Assembly (NCBI RefSeq): GCF_018343525.1
Contig: NZ_JAGYPH010000001.1
Span: 1 to 64,000, forward strand
Direction of reading: 5' to 3'
From: Lederbergia citrea
Lineage (GTDB): Bacteria > Bacillota > Bacilli > Bacillales > Bacillaceae_C
DNA length: 64,000 bases
Each line of letters opens with the position of its first letter. The stretch's first letter is position 1. This document shows positions 55,570 to 63,699 of the stretch, one piece after another. Below the pieces are notes generated by a model, which was not told where the DNA came from, ran no database searches, and was given only the letters and a program-made list of their open reading frames with translations. The translations under genes and the position numbers were made by a program.

Positions 55570-57996
55570 TTGCCACAGCTAACTGTAGAGGAACTAAAAG
55601 AACGGATTGTAAACAAACTGAAGACAGACAAAGGGATAGACATATTAGATGCACAGAATAAAGATATTTATTACGTAATCGCTTCGATTGTGAATGAAGA
55701 AATCATGCCGCATTGGCTCGAAACTCAAAAAAAATACAAAGAGAAAAACTGTAAACAAGTTTATTATTTATCGATGGAGTTTTTAGTCGGAAGATTACTT
55801 GAAAGTAATCTTCTTAATTGCGGGATGCTTGAACATTCAAATCAGGCATTAACTGAACTTGGCTTAAATCCTGAGCAAATTTATGCGGTTGAGCATGATG
55901 CAGGCTTAGGGAATGGGGGGTTAGGTCGATTAGCGGCTTGCTTTCTTGATTCATTAGCCTCTCTTCACTACCCAGGTCACGGATTTGGAATTAGATATCG
56001 CTACGGTTTATTTGAACAACGTATTATTCACGGTAATCAGATTGAACTACCTGATTATTGGTTAAATGATCATTATGCTTGGGAAACCAGGAAAGAAGAA
56101 GAAGCCATCTGTATCCATTTTCATGGCGATGTACATATGTTCAAAAAGAATGATGGCACGCTTGAATTCAAATATGAAAATACTGATAAAGTCATGGCAA
56201 TTCCTTATGACATTCCTGTCGTTGGGTATAAAAACGATGTGATTAACACTCTTCGGCTTTGGAGTGCCGAACCGGTTTTTCAAGAAGGGAACCACTTAAC
56301 AGAAGAATCCCATTATTATCATGTTTTAGATCATCAGCATTCTATTGAACAAATTTCCGGATTTTTATATCCAGATGACTCAAGTCATGATGGAAAAGTA
56401 TTGCGCTTAAAGCAACAATACTTCCTTGTTTCTTCCAGTATTCAAAATATCGTTAAAAACTTTAAACAAAATTGTCAAATGTCGTTAAAGCGTCTGCCTG
56501 AAAAGGTTGTCATTCAAATTAATGATACACATCCAAGCTTGGCAATTCCTGAACTGATGAGAATTCTCATGGATCAGGAACATTTCAGCTGGGATGATGC
56601 CTGGGAAGTAACAACGAAGGTGATAGCTTATACGAATCATACCATCATGAGTGAAGCGCTCGAAAAGTGGCCAAAGGGGATGCTTAAGCATTTGCTTCCA
56701 CGTATTTACATGATCATTGATGAGATCAACGAACGTTTTTGTAAAGGTATTTGGTTCGATCATCAAGATCTGAGAGAAAAAATACCTGAGATGGCTATCA
56801 TTGCTGACGATCAAGTTCACATGGCCCGGCTGGCGATTGTTGGAAGCTTTAGCGTGAATGGCGTTGCACGAATTCATACCGATATTTTAAAGAAAAAAGA
56901 AATGAAGCATTTTTACTCACTTTACCCTGATCGATTTAACAATAAGACGAATGGAATCACCCATCGCCGCTGGTTATTGCAAGTAAATCCGAAATTAGCG
57001 GGTCTCATCACTGATATCATTGGTCCGCAGTGGATCCAACGTCCGAAACAGTTGATTAGTTTATTGAAATACACGAAGGATAGTTCGTTTTTAGAAAAGT
57101 TCGATCAGGTGAAGCGGAAAAATAAGCAATTATTAGCCGACTTCATTCATGACCGCACTGGCATTTTAGTGGATGATCAATCGATATTTGATGTCCAAAT
57201 TAAACGGCTTCATGAATATAAACGGCAGTTGCTTAACGTTTTTCACATCATTTATTTATACAATGAATTGAAAGAAAATCCCAATCTTGATATGATACCC
57301 CGTACGTTTATATTTGGAGCAAAGGCAGCGCCAAGCTATCATTTAGCGAAAGAAGTCATTAAACTAATCAATAAAGTTGCCTCCATTGTAAACTATGATC
57401 CGGATATTCAAGGAAAGCTTAAAGTCATTTTTTTAGAAAACTATAACGTAAGTCTTGCGGAGAGAATCATTCCGGCCGCTGATATTAGTGAACAAATCTC
57501 AACCGCGAGTAAAGAAGCGTCGGGCACGGGCAATATGAAAATGATGATGAACGGTGCTTTAACTGTCGGAACATTAGACGGGGCAAACATTGAAATTAAG
57601 GATTTAGTCGGCGATCCAAATATTTTTATTTTCGGTTTAACAGCGGATGAAGTTTTACATTACTATCATCACGGCGGTTATAATGCTACTGATATTTACA
57701 ATACGGATGACAGGGTGCGGCGGATCTTAGATCAATTAAATCACGGGGAGTTCGGCTCTCATGAAATTGAGTTTAAAGATATTTATTACAATATTCTTTC
57801 ACACAATGATCCTTATTTTGTGTTAAAGGACTTCGAACCTTATATCGAGACCCATGAGCTTGTTGAGCAAGCATACCGGGATAAGTTAACATGGCTCAAT
57901 ATGAGTGTGACAAATATTGCTTACTCAGGGAAATTCTCAAGTGACCGGACGATTCAGGAATACGTGACAGATATTTGGAAAATAAAACCGGTTTAA
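55570..57996 (+). CDS. glgP: Glycogen phosphorylase
   Basis: 808 residues from a TTG with AAGGGGGG six to seven bases upstream. Releases glucose-1-phosphate from glycogen. PLP-binding Lys657 in EASGTGNMKMMMNG, with GNGGLGRLAACFLDSLA near the N-terminus. Last gene of the operon. No classical terminator follows; instead the nested repeat begins two bases after the stop. Confidence 0.96.
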   Translation: MPQLTVEELKERIVNKLKTDKGIDILDAQNKDIYYVIASIVNEEIMPHWLETQKKYKEKNCKQVYYLSMEFLVGRLLESNLLNCGMLEHSNQALTELGLNPEQIYAVEHDAGLGNGGLGRLAACFLDSLASLHYPGHGFGIRYRYGLFEQRIIHGNQIELPDYWLNDHYAWETRKEEEAICIHFHGDVHMFKKNDGTLEFKYENTDKVMAIPYDIPVVGYKNDVINTLRLWSAEPVFQEGNHLTEESHYYHVLDHQHSIEQISGFLYPDDSSHDGKVLRLKQQYFLVSSSIQNIVKNFKQNCQMSLKRLPEKVVIQINDTHPSLAIPELMRILMDQEHFSWDDAWEVTTKVIAYTNHTIMSEALEKWPKGMLKHLLPRIYMIIDEINERFCKGIWFDHQDLREKIPEMAIIADDQVHMARLAIVGSFSVNGVARIHTDILKKKEMKHFYSLYPDRFNNKTNGITHRRWLLQVNPKLAGLITDIIGPQWIQRPKQLISLLKYTKDSSFLEKFDQVKRKNKQLLADFIHDRTGILVDDQSIFDVQIKRLHEYKRQLLNVFHIIYLYNELKENPNLDMIPRTFIFGAKAAPSYHLAKEVIKLINKVASIVNYDPDIQGKLKVIFLENYNVSLAERIIPAADISEQISTASKEASGTGNMKMMMNGALTVGTLDGANIEIKDLVGDPNIFIFGLTADEVLHYYHHGGYNATDIYNTDDRVRRILDQLNHGEFGSHEIEFKDIYYNILSHNDPYFVLKDFEPYIETHELVEQAYRDKLTWLNMSVTNIAYSGKFSSDRTIQEYVTDIWKIKPV

Positions 57997-57997
57997 T

Positions 57998-58326
57998 GGA
58001 AAAGCGCAAGCGCCCGTTAAGCGACGTACAAACCGCCCACAGGATGTGGGTGTGTCGACGTTGCCACAGGACGTGGCGATTCTAGTCGACGGATCCTTTT
58101 TAATCGAGATAAAGGAAACACAATGAGCCTAGAAAAGCGGAAGGCGGCTGTTCAGGGGCGACAAGCACAAGGCAGGCGCTGACAGAAGGCGTAGTTTGCC
58201 TTCAAAAGCGACTGACTTGTGACCTCGAGCCCCTGCCGCCTGGAGCTAGACACGCAGGCGAATTGATGTTGACTTATCGTAGGAAGAATCCCGAAGTTTG
58301 CTAGTCGCTGGGCGCTGGAGCTAGAC
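57998..58326 (+). repeat. Outer dispersed repeat after glgP
   Basis: Begins GGAAAAGCGCAAGCGCCC and ends GGGCGCTGGAGCTAGAC; the ends pair as GCGCCC..AGCGAC with GTCGCTGGGCGC. Internal small hairpins include CCCACAGGATGTGGG and GCCACAGGACGTGGC. GC-rich against AT-rich surroundings. Non-coding in all frames. Confidence 0.8.
58131..58251 (+). repeat. Inner repeat nested within the outer one
   Basis: Begins AGAAAAGCGGAAGGCGGC and ends CCGCCTGGAGCTAGAC, the same terminal plan as the outer element; GGCGGC..AGGGGC pairs with GCCCCTGCCGCC. Lies inside the outer repeat, so one copy inserted into, or recombined within, another. Confidence 0.75.
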
Positions 58327-58336
58327 AAATAAAGGT

Positions 58337-58369
58337 AAAGCGCTGACCTACTATCAGGTCAGCGCTTTA
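58337..58369. terminator. Terminator of ytzE, bidirectional
   Basis: Perfect 13-bp stem AAAGCGCTGACCT-ACTATC-AGGTCAGCGCTTT, seven bases past the ytzE stop. Confidence 0.9.
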
Positions 58370-58375
58370 ATATCG

Positions 58376-58594
58376 TTATGAAATTTTGACTCTTTTCTCG
58401 GTTGTTGTCCATCTCCCGCGTCGCGGGCTGCTGATTAGGTCATTGTATTCTAACACATTCAAATCCCTTTGAATGGTGCGAGGTGTGCTCCCGAATGCAT
58501 CTGCCAGCTCCCGTGTCGTTACGGTGCCATTATCTTTAATGAATAGGTAGATGTCTTTAATTCGAGTGAGCATTCTATTCGTCGAAGGTTTCAA
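58376..58594 (-). CDS. ytzE: DeoR-type HTH protein YtzE
   Basis: 72 residues, the length of B. subtilis YtzE; only the DeoR winged-helix DNA-binding domain (VTTRELADAFGSTPRTIQRDL), no effector domain. TTG start at 58594 with GAGGGAG upstream; ATG seven codons later also possible. Regulon unknown. Confidence 0.88.
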   Translation of the reverse strand: MKPSTNRMLTRIKDIYLFIKDNGTVTTRELADAFGSTPRTIQRDLNVLEYNDLISSPRRGRWTTTEKRVKIS

Positions 58595-58789
58595 GAAACC
58601 ACTCCCTCATCTTTAATCCCTTGGCAGATGGTGCGGACGGCTTAATGCCCCGGACAAAACGGCGGCTTTTCAGACGTTTTTTTCCGTACGGACAACTCCT
58701 TCTAAGGTTAATTGATTTATCAGACACTTCCATTTTAACTCATTTGTTAGATTATTTAAAGGGGAACTTGAAATAAGGTAAAAAATACT

Positions 58790-58813
58790 AAAAAGACAGC
58801 CAATGGGGAATAA
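58790..58813. terminator. Left half of a terminator split by the IS
   Basis: AAAAAGACAGCCAATGGGG followed by AATAA. Joined across the IS (one TAA removed) to 60261-60282 it restores a hairpin, AAAAAGACAG / CTGTCTTTTT with CAA/TTG and GGG/CCC inside. The insertion point is in the loop. Confidence 0.75.
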
Positions 58814-58820
58814 TGAACTG

Positions 58821-58859
58821 CACCCCAATTGTTAGACACATACTCTAACAATTGGGGTG
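58821..58859 (+). promoter_or_regulatory. IS left-end hairpin that sequesters the tnpA ribosome site
   Basis: Perfect 16-bp stem CACCCCAATTGTTAGA / TCTAACAATTGGGGTG with loop CACATAC, followed by TATTTTT and the tnpA ATG at 58867. The 3' arm ends in GGGGTG, the only Shine-Dalgarno-like sequence for tnpA. Confidence 0.8.
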
Positions 58860-58866
58860 TATTTTT

Positions 58867-59385
58867 ATGGCTAAATTTACTGCGGAAGAAAAATTACAAG
58901 CTGTTGCTCGTTATTTAAATGGGAATGAGAGTTACAGAGAAGTCGGAAAATCTCTGGGGATAAATTTTAGACACATCTATAAATGGGCAAAGCAATTTGA
59001 ACATAATGGGGTAGAAGCTTTTAATAAACAATGTACAAGTTATACACAACAGTTTAAACTGGATGTACTAAACTTTATGACTGAAAATGGCGCATCCTTA
59101 ACCGAAACAGCAGCTATATTTAATATTCCTGCACCTTCTAGTATTCTTGTTTGGAAGAATCAACTCGAAAAACAAGGAATTGATGCCCTTCAGACAAAGA
59201 AAAAGGGGCGTCCATCCATGAATAAGGAGTCAAATAAACAACCAAAACAAGCATTAGCTGAAGGTTCAGTTGAAGCTTTAGAAGCGCGCATTAAACAGCT
59301 TGAAATGGAAAACGAGTATTTAAAAAAGTTGAATGCCTTAGTTCAAAACAAGGAAAAATCACCAAACAAGACAAAGCGCAAATAG
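58867..59385 (+). CDS. IS150-type transposase OrfA
   Basis: 172 residues. Two helix-turn-helix units (about 5-50 and 58-110) and a C-terminal leucine-zipper-like coiled coil (EALEARIKQLEMENEYLKK). Slippery heptamer A-AAA-AAG at 59322-59328 is in the correct phase; a -1 shift there continues in an open frame as VECLSSKQGK into OrfB, giving the OrfAB transposase. Confidence 0.93.
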   Translation: MAKFTAEEKLQAVARYLNGNESYREVGKSLGINFRHIYKWAKQFEHNGVEAFNKQCTSYTQQFKLDVLNFMTENGASLTETAAIFNIPAPSSILVWKNQLEKQGIDALQTKKKGRPSMNKESNKQPKQALAEGSVEALEARIKQLEMENEYLKKLNALVQNKEKSPNKTKRK

Positions 59386-59411
59386 TCTTTGAGTTAAGGC
59401 ATAAATATTCG

Positions 59412-60221
59412 GTGAAAGCACTTGTAAAGCTCGCTGGCATTCCACGTAGTACGTATTATGACTTAGTGAAACGAATGAATCAGCCTGATCCAGATGCCGA
59501 TTTAAAAGTAGAAATCAAAGCGATTTATGAAGAACACGAAGGTCGTTACGGTTACCGTCGTATTCGTGATGAGCTAGCGAATCGTGGAAAAAAAGTAAAT
59601 CATAAGAAGGTTCAACGTATCATGAAAGAGTTAGGTTTGAAATGCCTTGTACGTATGAAAAAATATAAATCTTATAAAGGCACTGTCGGTAAAATTGCGC
59701 CTAATCATTTAGACCGCCAATTTACAGCGGACGCCCCTAACGAAAAATGGGTAACAGATATTACGGAATTTAAATTATTTGGAGAAAAGCTGTATTTATC
59801 GCCTGTATTAGATTTATTTAATCGCGAGATTATTACGTATACCATTGGCCCGCGACCAACGTATTCATTGGTTTCGGAAATGTTAGAGAAGGCATTAGAA
59901 CGCCTACCTGAAGAGAACTCACTACTGATGCATTCAGATCAAGGCTGGCACTATCAAATGAAACAATATCGCCATGCGCTTCAAGCAAGAGGGATTAAAC
60001 AAAGTATGTCTCGTAAAGGAAACTGTTACGACAACTCTGTGATGGAGAACTTCTTCGGAATACTAAAGTCAGAATTCATTTACTATGGTGAATTTAAGAG
60101 TGTAGAACATTTTCAACAAGAATTAGAAAAATATATAGAATACTATAATACGAAACGGATGAAGGCAAAATTAAAAATGAGTCCGGTACAATACCGAACT
60201 CATTTTGAGCAAGCTGCCTGA
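59412..60221 (+). CDS. IS150-type transposase OrfB (DDE domain)
   Basis: 269 residues from the first ATG, but probably made mainly as the C-terminal part of the OrfAB frameshift fusion, whose frame is open from 59328. IS3-family rve integrase core with D116 (WVTDITEF), D176 (HSDQGWHY) and E212 (MENFFG), exactly 35 residues between the last two (DD35E). HTH_21-like region YGYRRIRDEL upstream. Confidence 0.95.
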   Translation: MKALVKLAGIPRSTYYDLVKRMNQPDPDADLKVEIKAIYEEHEGRYGYRRIRDELANRGKKVNHKKVQRIMKELGLKCLVRMKKYKSYKGTVGKIAPNHLDRQFTADAPNEKWVTDITEFKLFGEKLYLSPVLDLFNREIITYTIGPRPTYSLVSEMLEKALERLPEENSLLMHSDQGWHYQMKQYRHALQARGIKQSMSRKGNCYDNSVMENFFGILKSEFIYYGEFKSVEHFQQELEKYIEYYNTKRMKAKLKMSPVQYRTHFEQAA

Positions 60222-60257
60222 TGAAATAACCGTGTCTAACTTTTCGGGGTCACTTCA

Positions 60258-60282
60258 TAATTATCCCGTTGACTGTCTTTTT
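60258..60282. terminator. Right half of the split terminator
   Basis: TAA duplication followed by TTATCCCGTTGACTGTCTTTTT, complementary to the half at 58790-58813. It also encodes the last codons of the alpha/beta hydrolase. Confidence 0.7.
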
Positions 60283-61070
60283 GAATTAATTAATAACTCA
60301 TGAACTTTTTGAATAAATTGAACGGTCACTTGATTGAATGTTTCAGGTTGGTCAATATTACATACATGGCCCGAATCTTTGATAGTAATGAGTTTTAACT
60401 CGGGTTGTTTTTTTACGAGCTCCTTCACAGGCGCAAGAAATAAATAGTCTTCTTCACCCATAACAAATAAGGTAGGAATGTTGTTTACTTGCAGTTGTAA
60501 AGAAGTTAAATATGGATTGATCGCCTTCGTTAATGCAAACCATCTAATAAATTCTTTCTGACACATCTTTTTTGCTTGATTAATAAATGCTAAGCGAGAT
60601 TCTTTATGATTTTCGTTGGGCATTAAAATCCACGCATATAATTTATATAAATACATATATGGAACGATATGTTTGACAATATTAGCGATTCCTACGAGCA
60701 GCTTCGTACGAATATCAAGCTTAATGACGGCACCACCCAGTATTTGTGAAGAAACACGTTCAGGATATTTTTGAACGAGTGTCTGAATCACTATGGTACC
60801 GAGAGAAATGCCGATAAAATGACTGTTTACGATGTTTAAATGGTCCATAACATGAATGACGTCATCTGCTACTTCGACAAACGAGTCATTCTTTTTCCAT
60901 AGTCCTTTCATGGAGCGGCCATGTCCCCTGAGATCAATGCTTAAAATGTTAAAGCGCTTTCGATATTCTTTTAATTGTTTATACCATATACTGGAACTTC
61001 CGCCAGCTCCGTGAATAAGTGTCACCCAAGGATTAGCAGGATCCGATTTATAGAGACGATAATGCAGCAC
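60261..61070 (-). CDS. Alpha/beta hydrolase of unknown substrate
   Basis: 269 residues from a GTG start (AAGGAG 13 bases upstream). Oxyanion motif LIHGAGGSSS, nucleophile Ser89 in GISLGT, acid Asp in MGEEDYL and His in DSGHVCN. MenH/peroxidase-like subfamily by general look; no specific reaction can be named. The stop codon TAA abuts the IS target duplication, so the coding region is intact but its terminator has been displaced by 1.4 kb. Confidence 0.88.
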   Translation of the reverse strand: MLHYRLYKSDPANPWVTLIHGAGGSSSIWYKQLKEYRKRFNILSIDLRGHGRSMKGLWKKNDSFVEVADDVIHVMDHLNIVNSHFIGISLGTIVIQTLVQKYPERVSSQILGGAVIKLDIRTKLLVGIANIVKHIVPYMYLYKLYAWILMPNENHKESRLAFINQAKKMCQKEFIRWFALTKAINPYLTSLQLQVNNIPTLFVMGEEDYLFLAPVKELVKKQPELKLITIKDSGHVCNIDQPETFNQVTVQFIQKVHELLINSKRQSTG

Positions 61071-61300
61071 AGCCTGCGAACAGCTCCTTATAACAAAAAT
61101 ATATACTAATCTATTAAAGCATTTTTACAATGAAAAGTGAAGAAATTTGTCTATTTATGAAGAAACATGAACATGCATTTCAGATTCGCAGTGGATTTCA
61201 ATGGTTAAAAGTGAATTCGTAACCTTTTTCCCTTTTTTTGAGGGCTATAAAAGAGGTACAATAGAAAACAGTTAGAATATTGGTCGAAGGAGTTATGATA

Positions 61301-62725
61301 ATGACTACAATTGACTGGAAAGCAGAAGTAGATAAAAGAAAAGAAGATTTAATTAAAGATTTGCAAGGCCTGTTAAAAATTAAAAGCGTACTTGATGAAC
61401 AAAATGTAACAAAAGATGCACCACTTGGCAGTAAAGTAAAAGAAGCATTAGATTATTTGCTAACACTCGGTGAAAAAGATGGATTTATTTCCAAAAATGT
61501 TGGAAATCTTGCTGGACACCTGGAAATGGGAGCCGGCGATGGCTTAATTGGCGTTTTGGGTCATGTAGATGTTGTCCCTGAAGGAGACGGATGGACCGTT
61601 GATCCTTATGGTGGTGAAGTGAGAAACGGAAGAATTTATGCACGTGGAGCCATCGACGATAAGGGACCGACAATGGCTGCTTATTATGCAATGAAAATTG
61701 TAAAAGAGCTTGGCCTGCCCCTTGAAAACCGTGTCAGATTGATTGTTGGGACTGACGAAGAAAGCGAAATGCGCTGTGTGACCCATTATTTTCAGCATGA
61801 GGAAATGCCTGATATGGGATTTGCCCCAGACGCTGACTTTCCAATAATCAATGCGGAAAAAGGGATCGCCGATTTTGATCTCGTGCAAACAGTTGATACA
61901 GCTGATGAAAAAAATTCTGCGAATATTACACTCTTATCATTTACGTCCGGATTGCGTTACAATATGGTTCCTGATTATGCGAAAGCTGTACTGGATGTAA
62001 AACAAGACCATACAGAATTAATGCAGCTATTTAATGATTTTCTAAGCAGTCAAGGATTGAATGGTCGATATTATATAGAAAGCGGTTATTTAATTTTGGA
62101 TTTAGAAGGAGTATCGGCACATGGCTCGGAACCTGACAAAGGTAAAAATGCCGGCTTACTTCTTGCTAATTTTTTATCAACTGTCAATCTTGACCAGTAT
62201 GGGAAAGATTATGTCTGTTCAGCAGTCAAATTCTTTTTTGGAGATTCGCATGGGCGTGCACTTGGTGTACAGTATAGTGATGACATTACTGGAGCGTTAA
62301 CAATCAATGTTGGGAAAATGTCTTACAATGAACAAGACGGCGGCAGATTTGGCTTGAATTTGCGCTATCCCGTAACATTTAAACTGGAAGATGGAATGAA
62401 AGCAATCACAAATGTCGCGGGAAAATCAAGTTTTATGATTGCTAATTTGAATGATTCGAAACCCCATCACGTACCAGAGGATGATAAATTAATACAAATA
62501 TTAAAAAGGGTATATGAAATGCAGACACATGAGAAAGCAGAACTGCTCGCAATTGGCGGCGGAACTTATGCAAGGACAATGACATCTGGAGTAGCCTTTG
62601 GCGCATTATTTCCAGGGAGACCGGATGTAGCTCACCAAAAAGATGAGTATATGGAATTGGAAGATTTGTTCAGTGCAACGGCGATTTATGCTCAAGCAAT
62701 ATATGAACTTGCTCGAACAAAATAA
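61301..62725 (+). CDS. pepV: Dipeptidase PepV (M20 family)
   Basis: 474 residues from ATG 61301 (AAGGAG eight bases upstream; frame opens seven codons earlier). Di-zinc M20 peptidase: H88 in GHVDVVPEGDGW, D119/D120 in GAIDDKGP, general base E153/E154 in GTDEESE, then APDADFP. Cleaves dipeptides in the cytosol. Followed by dat at 18 bases. B. subtilis homologue is YtjP. Confidence 0.93.
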   Translation: MTTIDWKAEVDKRKEDLIKDLQGLLKIKSVLDEQNVTKDAPLGSKVKEALDYLLTLGEKDGFISKNVGNLAGHLEMGAGDGLIGVLGHVDVVPEGDGWTVDPYGGEVRNGRIYARGAIDDKGPTMAAYYAMKIVKELGLPLENRVRLIVGTDEESEMRCVTHYFQHEEMPDMGFAPDADFPIINAEKGIADFDLVQTVDTADEKNSANITLLSFTSGLRYNMVPDYAKAVLDVKQDHTELMQLFNDFLSSQGLNGRYYIESGYLILDLEGVSAHGSEPDKGKNAGLLLANFLSTVNLDQYGKDYVCSAVKFFFGDSHGRALGVQYSDDITGALTINVGKMSYNEQDGGRFGLNLRYPVTFKLEDGMKAITNVAGKSSFMIANLNDSKPHHVPEDDKLIQILKRVYEMQTHEKAELLAIGGGTYARTMTSGVAFGALFPGRPDVAHQKDEYMELEDLFSATAIYAQAIYELARTK

Positions 62726-62743
62726 ATGAAGGGAGTGGAAGCA

Positions 62744-63595
62744 ATGGAAAAGGTAATTGTAAACGATCAAATCATGAATAGATCAGATGCTTCTGTTGAT
62801 ATCGAGGATCGCGGCTATCAATTTGGTGATGGTGTGTATGAAGTCATTCGCGTTTATGGCGGCCAACTTTTTACTGGGGACGAACATTTAAACAGGCTTT
62901 ATAGCAGTGCGGAAAAAATTAACATAGCTGTTCCTTTTCAAAAAGGAAAACTGCAAAGCATGTTAAATAAGCTCATTAAAGAAAATGACATTATCGACGG
63001 ATCCGTTTATATGCAGGTAACAAGGGGTGCTTCACCAAGAAATCATGTGTTTCCCGGGGAAGATGTTAAACCGGTTTTAACTGCTTATACGAAAGTAGTG
63101 GCAAGACCGGAAGCTTCTTTAGAGAGCGGTGTAGAAGCGATCGTTGCGGACGATATTCGCTGGCTGCGCTGTGATATTAAAAGTTTAAATTTGCTTCCGA
63201 ACTTACTGGCAAAACAGGCAGCAAAGGAACAAGGCTGTTATGAAGCTATTTTACATCGAAGCGGCACGGTAACGGAAGGTTCTGCCTCCAATGCTTATAT
63301 CGTTTCAAATGGTAAAGTAAAAACCCATCCCGCAACAAATCTAATTTTAAATGGAATTACCCGACAAGTGGTCATGGAGTTGTGCAACGACAATAACATC
63401 CCTTTTTCTGAAGAGGCATTTCAACTGGATGAATTACTTGAAGCAGAAGAAATTTTCGTCACAAGCACAACGTCTGAAGTGATGCCGATTATCCGGATTG
63501 ATGGCAAAGTCGTTGGGGACGGAAAACCAGGCCCGTTAACAAGAAAACTCCAATCTTTGTTTTTTGAAAAAATAGGCGTGGCACATACGAAATAG
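62744..63595 (+). CDS. dat: D-amino-acid (D-alanine) aminotransferase
   Basis: 283 residues from ATG 62744 (GGGAGTGG upstream), family length. Fold-type IV PLP enzyme; PLP Lys146 in CDIKSLNLLPN, and TEGSASNAYIV. Interconverts D-alanine and D-glutamate for cell-wall precursors. Likely co-transcribed with pepV; a strong terminator follows. Confidence 0.94.
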   Translation: MEKVIVNDQIMNRSDASVDIEDRGYQFGDGVYEVIRVYGGQLFTGDEHLNRLYSSAEKINIAVPFQKGKLQSMLNKLIKENDIIDGSVYMQVTRGASPRNHVFPGEDVKPVLTAYTKVVARPEASLESGVEAIVADDIRWLRCDIKSLNLLPNLLAKQAAKEQGCYEAILHRSGTVTEGSASNAYIVSNGKVKTHPATNLILNGITRQVVMELCNDNNIPFSEEAFQLDELLEAEEIFVTSTTSEVMPIIRIDGKVVGDGKPGPLTRKLQSLFFEKIGVAHTK

Positions 63596-63606
63596 GAAAT
63601 ATTAAT

Positions 63607-63645
63607 AAAAAGTCTGCTTCATCCCGGATGAAGCAGACTTTTGTT
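63607..63645 (+). terminator. Terminator of pepV-dat
   Basis: AAAAGTCTGCTTCATCC / GGATGAAGCAGACTTTT, very stable, 11 bases after the dat stop. Confidence 0.93.
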
Positions 63646-63699
63646 TATTAAGCTAATTTGGTAAACTAAATATCATTAACCCCGAGGGGAGTATGAGCG

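Larger units (their letters stand above)
58814..60257 (+). mobile_element. IS3 family (IS150-group) insertion sequence, intact
   Basis: 1444 bp, close to the IS150 size. Imperfect inverted ends: TGAACTGCACCCC..GTTAGACAC on the left and, reversed, TGAAGTGACCCC..GTTAGACAC on the right. The 3-bp target duplication TAA is at 58811-58813 and 60258-60260. Two overlapping-phase reading frames are joined by a -1 frameshift site. Frames, ends and duplication are all intact, suggesting a recent and possibly active insertion. Confidence 0.95.

Noticed and set aside
61257..61262. TACAAT as the pepV -10 box
   Set aside because: No acceptable -35 at 16-18 bases and no extended -10, so not listed as a feature.
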